From Euleptes europaea (taxonomy: Eukaryota; Chordata; Lepidosauria; Squamata; Sphaerodactylidae): 64,000 nt of DNA. Of the stretch, positions 56,654 to 64,000 are shown in pieces; the first letter of the stretch is position 1, and every line of letters starts with the position of its first letter. A program made the position numbers and the translations under genes. A model generated the notes under the pieces. That model was not told where the DNA came from. It saw nothing but the letters and a program-made list of their open reading frames with translations, and did not search any database. The stretch spans positions 16,251,821-16,315,820 of the forward strand of contig NC_079312.1 in assembly GCF_029931775.1 (NCBI RefSeq). Reading direction: 5' to 3'.

Positions 56654-59600
56654 AATCACACGAGAGAGCATTTACACAAACACCCAAATCACATGAAAAT
56701 GAGAAGGGAACAGAATGGGTTGAACTGGTCGTGGTTCTTAGTCCTGATCTGAGATACATCTCAAAACGGGTAATAAGATACCACTGAATGTGGCTTTCAT
56801 TGACTCTGAATAAAACATGGAGACTGGAAGGGGGTTTCCATTTCTTTTGGCCTGCCAGGGAGATGTGTTTCTCAATTGGCATTTGGGACCATTTTGGATG
56901 GGATTGGGATGGTTTCTATGTGTCAATGAAAGAACAAAGATTGGACTAAATGCAGCTTCTCAGGGAACGTCCTGTAAGGTAAGGTTATGACAGCAGTAAA
57001 GTGGAGCTGATGTCCTGCCTGCCCCCCTCAGAGGATGCAAGCGAGATCAGACCTTCACACCACAGCCTGAAGAATCTGCCTTCCACTCGTCTGTCTTTTT
57101 AAAGATTATAACATCCACCCTGATGTAGGCCTCAGGTGTGCTTGGAAGCTTATACAATGTTTGTTCCAATTTAAATAATAAATAATGAAGGTATTACATG
57201 AATTTTGCAACTGTTTGGAGGTTCTCCATGGACCACTACGGCTGTACAAGTTTTTCCTGGATCCCAAGAATGACATTTCTACTCAACCCAACCTTCAAGT
57301 ATTTGTTCTAAAGAATGATATATTCTCCTGTCATTCAAGGTGTCTCCCAGAACACCTTGAATCAAAAACACCCCAATAATAGTTTCTCTGCTTCACAGCA
57401 TAGGGAACTCGGGGGAAGGAAGACAGAACAGGACTGACGTTCCCTTGAAACTCTCTGTCTTCTAGAGAGACCCAGGGGCTTCGGCAGTGGTTTCCACACA
57501 GGGACGGGCTTGTGCGGTTTCCTTGTTGCTGGTGTAGCTAATGATAAAGCACAGTGACAAGAACTGGGCTTCTGCATGACAGGTTTCCCCAACCAGTTTT
57601 CTTTCTCCAGTCCCCCAGCAGCACACACCCCCTTCCAATGGGCCACCGGGGCTTTGTCATGAAAAAAAAAATCAGTAGTGGCGCATCATTATATTGATGC
57701 CTTTCCCTGTATACTGTCACAACAGAAAGGTATAGAGGCTTACTTTTTAATGAAGGCTGGGAATGCAGAGAACCAGGTACACGTATTGATAAAACATTAT
57801 ATCTATATAATGCTATGACAGTATTGCCTATTTCTTAAAAACTGAAAATCCCCCCAGAGGTAGGGGAATGAAATAGCACCACCAGGTCAGGGTCAGGAAA
57901 ATGGCTGCCATGCAGGTGGGAAAATCTGAATTTTTCCACCCACATAGCAGCCATCCAGGCTTTACTGAAAACCAGGTTTGAGAAAGTGGAGAAGACCTGG
58001 GAAACCCCACCAGGTGTAAAATGTGGTGAGGAAGCAGGGGGTGGGAATCACTTCCCAAAAAGGATGAACCCAGGGCTAATAACCTGTGAGAAGATGGCCA
58101 GGATCAAGCTAGAACTGACCACAAATGGGCGTTCATTCATGTCCCCTCCCTGCTCCTGCGGAAGCAACTTGACAACTTTGCAAAAATTAAGCCCTGTTGT
58201 GGTATCCTCCATGGCAATTTAAGAAGAGCTGCAATATTACCAATTGGAACCTCCTCTATACTAGAGTTACCATCACAGAGCTATCAAACTTCAAGCATCA
58301 CCTACCCTGAGCAGGAAAAACCAATGTCTCAATACCCAACTTTGGCAGAAGAATACAAAGATCTTTCTTATGGACTCAGCCAAGCAACAAATGTCCTCAT
58401 GCATCAAAAATGGGTTTCCTTGCCTCATGTATATTTTGCAGAGCCTTGAAAACGCTGTTCCAGGGTGTTGAACTCATTTGTTACAAGGGCCTAATTCACA
58501 ATTGTCACTTGGTTGGGTCGGTCCATGCCTCGGCAACCCAAATTGGGAGCTGGGGGAGGAGGGGTGGCTGCCTCAGCTGGCTTGCAGGCTGGATAAGAGC
58601 TCTCAAGGGCCCAGATCTGGCCCACGGGCCATATGTTTGACACCTCTGCCCTATTCGGATGTTTGCAAATTTGGCAGCTGGGTAAACACATTTTAAAGCT
58701 GAATTAACTTTTAAATGAGGCAGAACTGGCTGGAAAATGACCTTGCTGCCCATACATCAAATATCCTGGAGATACATCTTCAAAAACCAGTTCTGCAACT
58801 TTACTGAAAGCTTTGGGAAAGGACTGATACGTTGCGATATACCATAAATGCTGTTTGAAAACATAGTCATTTAAAACAACCTACAACTGACCCTACGCGG
58901 AACAAAACAGAGCTAAGCCAACATTCAACCTGCATACATGAATGCGGCAAACGGAAGTTCCCGAGCCCATTTCACAGCACTAGAAAACATCTGCCTTCCT
59001 TCTGCCTGGATTCACTCTAAAATATACTCAGGAGACAGCATCCTCCTGCCCAGAAGTATGCATCCGAGTGACAGCTGGAGAGGCAGAAGACCAGGCTGAA
59101 GAGGAAGCTTGTGAGTGACAGGCACGTAGTTCCTGTTCTTCTCCCAAACATCAAACAAAAAATGTGTGTGAACAACTGGATAACAGCACCAGGGCAAGCT
59201 GGACTTCTGCCTTTATATACTGCCATTCCAGAAATGTAGCTTTAAAAAAAACTGTGAATCCAATACACAAATTATAGCACCTTGAAATTGAGGGAAACCT
59301 GGAAAGCAGGTAGGGAAATCTGCTGAGAGAAATGGGATTCCCAACCTGGTCTGGGCCTCTCATGGGGAGGATTCTGAAAGGCCCTCAAGGGCTGATGCCC
59401 AGCACCGTTTTCCCATCACTTCAATATGGGGGCAGGTAGGTGAAAGGAGGCATTCATTCCCTCAGAGTTCACCTTCTCTTTCACCCTGACAGACCTCCTC
59501 CTCAAAACAAGAAGGAAGTGGCTCTGGCAGGGAGGGAGGGATGTTCAGGAACAAAACAAGACTCTCCAGTAATGTTATTTCTGCAAAAACACAAAGTAGA

Positions 59601-59784
59601 AGAACACAAATTGTAAGGTAAAGTTTTTTAGTTAAGAAATAATTGATTGGTGTATGAAGAAAAAGATACCTTTCTGCAGGTGAAGTCCAGAATCCAGAGT
59701 GTCTGAGGAAGCAAAAGAAACAAAAGTGACAAAAACAACAGTTAATAATACCATCATTTTTTCTCTTGGGGAGAGAAGGTGCCA

Positions 59785-59965
59785 TTATGTAGCCCCACCT
59801 CATCAGATCTTGAAAGCTAACCAGGGTCAGTACTTGGATAGGAGACCAAAGAAGATTCTGCAGATTAAGGCAATGGCAAAGAAATCTCTGCTTCTCACTT
59901 GCCTTGAAAATCTCTTTCTGAGGTCACCATAAGTTGGTTGTGACTTGATGGCACATGTGTACATA
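59785..59965 (+). mobile_element. 5S rRNA-derived SINE, old copy
   Basis: GAAAGCTAACCAGGGTCAGT and CTTGGATAGGAGACC, tail CATAAGTTGGTTGTGACTTG. Counterpart of 21345-21540. Confidence 0.75.
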
Positions 59966-60104
59966 TTTCTTCTGAATTTCTGAGAAAAATTCTTCACAAA
60001 TTTTACTATTGTGGAAATATTCACATTTCTTTTCACTAGTCACTTTGAGTGACTGCAGATTCACTTCACAGAAAGTATGCTAAGGACGGTGGGCCAAGGG
60101 TGAC

Positions 60105-60540
60105 AAAGAAGATATCGAAATGGAATATTATGTTTCTATACTAATGCCATAAGCCTCCAAGCAAAAATGGTGGAGTTAAGAGTGCTTGGTTTTAAGGGAA
60201 AACACAGGTATAGTAAGCATTACAGAAATCTGGTGGAAGAGAGAGAGCCAATGAGATACTGTCATCCCTGGATACAAACTCTATAGAAATGACAGGGAAG
60301 GGCGCATTGGAGGGGATGTTACTGTGTACATCAAGGAGGGCATTGTGCCTAATAAAACTCAGAACCATAAAAGGGGCAGACTTGTCCACAGAGTGCTCAT
60401 GAGTGACAATATCAGGACTCATTTTAGTATTGGGGATGTTCTATCGGCCCCCTGACCAAAAAGCTCAGGGTGATCTAGAGAGGGAGAATGAAATCAGGGA
60501 GGCATCCAAAGGAGATTAAGAAGTAATGTTGCAGGATTTG
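60105..60540 (+). mobile_element. L2 LINE endonuclease fragment
   Basis: Aligns with the start of the TRIM-B intron L2 (23764-24160), GATATCGAAATGGAATATTA onward; the middle of the element is missing here. Confidence 0.75.
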
Positions 60541-61279
60541 ACATATGGGAGCTTTGTGTACATGTCAAATTGTGTATATTTGCAGAATGTTCCCATTTTG
60601 GAATCATTGAGGGTTCTCTTTAAAATCCTTAAGACTTCTCTCTAATATTAGAGGGAGCAGTTCTCAGAGGGCTCACTCTCACTTGAACACTAGTTCAAGC
60701 TGCCAAAACTAGTTCAAGAGTGCCAAGTCTTACATTCAGTATCCACTGAAGGGGTTCAGTACAATGTCTCTGCTCTGGCTGCCTAGCTGAAGAGGCTATG
60801 GAGATACTTTAACAAAGAGATTATACAAAGTTGAAAATCATGATATTAATTTTATGTTATAGGTATTCAATACTATACTATTGTCATAATAGAGTTAATG
60901 TATTAAACTGCTAGTAGAATTGAATGTTTTATATAACAGAACTACTAATAGAATTAACTGCTGTGACGATATTGCAACAAGATAATGAAGAAGACCAAAG
61001 AATAACAAAAGCGTAATAGAAACAAACTTAGTAACTGGACAGTGTTACAGCAGATAAGCAAGATATGTAACCTAGTTTCTTATTGTTTGTTTTAAATAGC
61101 TGTGTTTGTCATAGTGATTTCTCAACACCAAATTATCATTAGAGACACATTAGTCTCAATGCCAAGAAAAAGTAAATGCTTGTGAAATGCTAAGGGAAAA
61201 AACATGATGATGAATGCTTATAGAAGTCTTATATAAAGGTGAATGATCCGGAGATAGGAACATTAATAATTATTATAAG
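60541..61279. other. AT-rich intron stretch, nothing recognised
   Basis: No homology to the L2 on either side and no coding frame; it replaces the body of the L2 kept in TRIM-B. Confidence 0.5.
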
Positions 61280-61378
61280 AACGTGGCTTTCTAGAGGCAC
61301 CTGTCTGGCCACTGTGTGAACAGACTGCTGGACTTGATAGGCTTTGGTCTGATCCAGCATGGCCTTTCTAATGTTGTT
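61280..61378 (+). mobile_element. L2 3' tail beside TRIM-C exon 6
   Basis: GGCACCTGTCTGGCCACTGT to CTAATGTTGTTATG, ending 12 bases from the exon 6 donor. Confidence 0.8.
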
Positions 61379-61389
61379 ATGTTTGTTAC

Positions 61390-61508
61390 CTTTTAATTGC
61401 TTCTTGATGCCATCCAAGAGGGGATTTAAATCCGGGAAGTCCCAGATGCGGCACTTCAGTGCAATGAGAAAAGCCACTGGATTCTCAAACACCTCCTTTT
61501 CTTCATAC
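61390..61508 (-). CDS. TRIM-C exon 6: pre-B30.2 exon
   Basis: 119 bp, phase 2 in and 1 out: YEEKEVFENPVAFLIALK, then the canonical RIWDFPDLNPLLDGIKKQLK. Acceptor TTTTTCTCCAG, donor GTAACA. Intact, and the least altered of the three copies. Confidence 0.88.
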
Positions 61509-63137
61509 CTGGAGAAAAACGTTTCAAGATACCATCCATCCAATTCACAATCCCCACCCCACCCCAGGCAGATCAGAGAAACAGAGGAAGGAATCAGCAG
61601 AAATCCAAGAGACCCAGGCTGAGGCTAAAAGCAGAGCCAGTTGGGAGGCTCTTCGGAGAGCAACGCCCACCTTGCTGTAGCTCCTGAGACCCCAAAGCCA
61701 CACAGCAGCTGAGGGGCATGGTTATTAAAACAAGAAAGACACCATTTGGGCTCAGACCATCATCAAAGGGGGGAGGAAGGGCTCCTGTCAGCCCCTCCCC
61801 AACCATTTTCCTGTGCTGGAACTGGACGGGGGGGGGGAAGAGTTCTTTCTCCATTTTTGCTGCTTCACCCGGACTATCTTGTGCATGTGAAGATGCAAAA
61901 ATGGGGAAGTGATTCCCCTTGTGGGGGCTGTTTCAGCATGAAAAATGCCTGGGAGGGGGAGGCAGGAGCCCTTCCTCTCCTGCGGCAGCATTCCGAGACC
62001 AAATGGGCTCTGCTTTCTTTTTTTAACAAAGAAGAGAAAAACAAAACCTCTGAATAACAGGATAAAAGAGGTTCAAAAATTCCACAGGTTTGGAACAACG
62101 ACTTTGCACCAGTTGTGAAATTTCAACGGTAAGTTCATAATATGTAGAATATTATTTCTCAAAAGAAAAACTTCTTTCCTCCTACTCAAAGGTATTTCAA
62201 GACTGATGAAGATTCGGAAAAGGAACCAGCCAGCATCTTGCCTTTGTTGTGTGCTTTTCCATTCTTTACTCTTTTCTTTAGAATTACCACATGATGTATG
62301 TAACAGATATTTGTACTGCAATTGAGAATTGCTGAATTGTTGAATATAGTGTGATAACCCTCTGTATTTTTACAGGATAACCCTCTGTATTTTTACTTTT
62401 TAAATATAAATTATACACACTTTGGTATTTTTTGTTTCTTTCTGAATCATTGTTCCAGACCTCTGGTGCTTTTGCACCTCTTATTTCCTTTTTTCACAGC
62501 CCTTCCCCACAGTTTCTGTGTGGCTGAGGGGAACCCAGATCCAACTCTGAAAAAAGCAAACATCAAGTTTGGCCTTAAGAACACCAACCCCACATCTTTT
62601 TCTCCCTCTCCCATAATAGGAGAACTCAGGGGCACCCAATGAAGTTGTTGAGAATTCCCTGCAGGTCGAGGTAGTGATAGCCATGAACACAGAAAGCTTT
62701 AACATGGGACTACGTGGATTCATTGAGCAGAGGTCCATCAGCAGCTATGAGACCTGGTGACTGAAGGGAACCTCCATAGCTAGAGGCAGCCAACCTCTGC
62801 TGAATAACACCACTAGGAGGCAGCAGCAGGGGAAGGCCTCAGCCTCTGTGCCGTATTTCTTGGCCGTCCAGGGGCATTCCTTAGCCACTGTGTGAAACAG
62901 GATGCTGGGCTAAATGGACCACTGGTCTCATTCAGCAGGCTCTACTTATGTTCTTATGAGGCTGATGGACAGTGGAAGGAAACAGGTCACATGACATCAC
63001 CATAACCAGAAGCGTTTTTGGCTAGATCTCCAGCTAGTACCTGGAGGTTGGCAACCCTATTTGCCACTGACAGATGGCTGGAGATCCATGATTTTAATTA
63101 CATCTGATTTGGCCCTCAGCCACGATCATGAAGGACC

Positions 63138-63236
63138 ACATAAGAACATAAAGGCCCTGCTGGATCAGACCAAGGCCCATCAAGTCCAGCAGTCTGTTCA
63201 CACAGTGGCCAACCAGATGCCTCTAGGAAGCCACGT
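63138..63236 (-). mobile_element. L2 3' tail
   Basis: Reverse copy, CATAAGAACATAAAGGCCCT to CCTCTAGGAAGCCAC; inserted in the TRIM-C intron and not in the other copies. Confidence 0.8.
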
Positions 63237-63298
63237 TCCTCACAGGATTCCCAGACCCTTCCCAGCAGTAAGAAGGTTAATGAGAAAGATCCACTTAC

Positions 63299-63321
63299 CT
63301 CTGCAAGATGCTTCTGGCATC
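63299..63321 (-). CDS. TRIM-C exon 5: 23-bp micro-exon with lost acceptor
   Basis: The exon body and donor (GTAAGTG) match TRIM-A and TRIM-B, but the acceptor reads TTTCTTTCG instead of TTTCTTTAG: a single A-to-C change on the minus strand. Skipping 23 bp would shift the frame before B30.2. Downstream AGs lie inside the exon, and only the one leaving two exon bases would keep phase. Confidence 0.75.
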
Positions 63322-64000
63322 CGAAAGAAAAGTGGCAGAGAGAGAGAGAGAGAGAGAAAAAGACAGACCTCAATGGTTGCTAAAAGGCCATCACGGAAAG
63401 ACCCCTTCAGACCCTGGAAGATTCTGTGCTCTGGCCTTTCTCTTGTGTCCAGGAAGCAGACCCCACTTGAAGGATGGGGGGCACCTCCATAAAAGTAGGA
63501 GAAAATCTCCATGAGGTTAATATCAACAGAGTGGGGCCATTTCAAAGCTGAGCTGGTCGATCTGCTCTGATGACTCAACAGTGGCCACTTTCACAAAGGG
63601 ATTTTCCCTCATGGGGAAGGCAGGAATCCCTCAGAATAGGGTCTGTAGCTCTTGTGGCTGCCTGTGGAGGCAGAGGCATTCCCAGCAACGTTACGTGCCT
63701 CAGCCCTGCATCTCTGTTATTTTCCTTCTTTCCACGCTGGAGGGCATTTCCCAGGCTTTAAAAAAAAATAGCTGTGTTACAGTTGCATTGTAACAACATA
63801 CTGGTCCCAGCTTTCATACTTATTTCTTGTTGTTACAGAATTAGAACTAGAAATGTGCAGCTTGCACTTTACTTCCTCTAAAAGAAAAGCTAAGAATTAG
63901 TGCAGCAGATCATTATACTGTTACAACGCTAGAGCCATCTAGCCATTTGCCGTTCTCTGTAAAGCTTGATGGGGGCAGAGATGGGGGCCGCAGGGACTGA

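Larger units (their letters stand above)
54988..60098. repeat. Segmental duplication, matches 16665-21660
   Basis: TRIM-C counterpart of the TRIM-B 3' block, including the B30.2 exon and following intron. The best long alignment in the window. Confidence 0.9.
55809..63321 (-). other. TRIM-C transcription unit (5' end off window)
   Basis: Three coding exons are in the window: the 23-bp exon, the 119-bp exon and the B30.2 exon. The RING, B-box and coiled-coil exons must lie right of 64000. Introns and 3' flank align with TRIM-B over several kilobases. B30.2 is open, but the 23-bp exon has lost its acceptor AG, so TRIM-C may be a pseudogene or alternatively spliced. Confidence 0.85.

Overview
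This is vertebrate DNA from a squamate reptile (lizard or snake). The support is the repeat mix: L2, CR1, L1 and Bov-B LINEs, squamate-type tRNA-derived SINEs, a 5S rRNA-derived SINE with an (AC)n tail like that of Bov-B, and hAT-type MITEs. Genes are intron-rich and spliced; nothing is bacterial or operon-like.

The backbone is a tandem cluster of three paralogous TRIM (RING / B-box / coiled-coil / B30.2) genes, all on the minus strand, named here TRIM-A, TRIM-B and TRIM-C. They belong to the TRIM7/11/27/39-like group (often annotated zinc finger protein RFP-like). TRIM-A enters from the left with its RING exon at 9917-10339; its B30.2 exon lies off the left edge. TRIM-B is complete from the RING exon (36217-36645) to the B30.2 exon (17488-18008), and all splice phases agree. 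TRIM-C shows only its last three coding exons (63.3, 61.4 and 55.8-56.3 kb); its 5' end is off the right edge. TRIM-A and TRIM-B both carry an extra in-frame exon encoding a second B-box. TRIM-B has a shortened RING loop, and TRIM-C has lost the AG acceptor of its 23-bp exon.

Layout. 0-2.5 kb: a fold-back repeat and L2, with a hAT element and a SINE nested in it. 2.5-11.1 kb: TRIM-A exons and CpG-rich 5' region. 11.1-16 kb: repeats, including a CR1 with an inverted 5' end. 16.7-36.6 kb: TRIM-B, with a large intron full of nested LINEs. 36.6-43.3 kb: 5' flank of TRIM-B with an inverted Penelope-like insertion, a Bov-B LINE and an SNRK-like kinase fragment. 43.3-54.9 kb: a block absent from the A/B junction. 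It holds a probable five-exon minus-strand gene for a small Myb/SANT-like plus coiled-coil protein (46414-52450), a partial second copy of its DNA-binding domain, an L1 fragment, and a seven-copy tandem array of 5S-derived SINEs. 55-64 kb: TRIM-C.

TRIM proteins of this group are cytosolic or nuclear E3 ubiquitin ligases: the RING recruits E2, the coiled coil dimerises, and B30.2 binds the target. Tandem copies with differing B30.2 loops fit birth-and-death evolution of an immune-type receptor family. The Myb/SANT-like gene has no evident functional tie to the TRIM genes.
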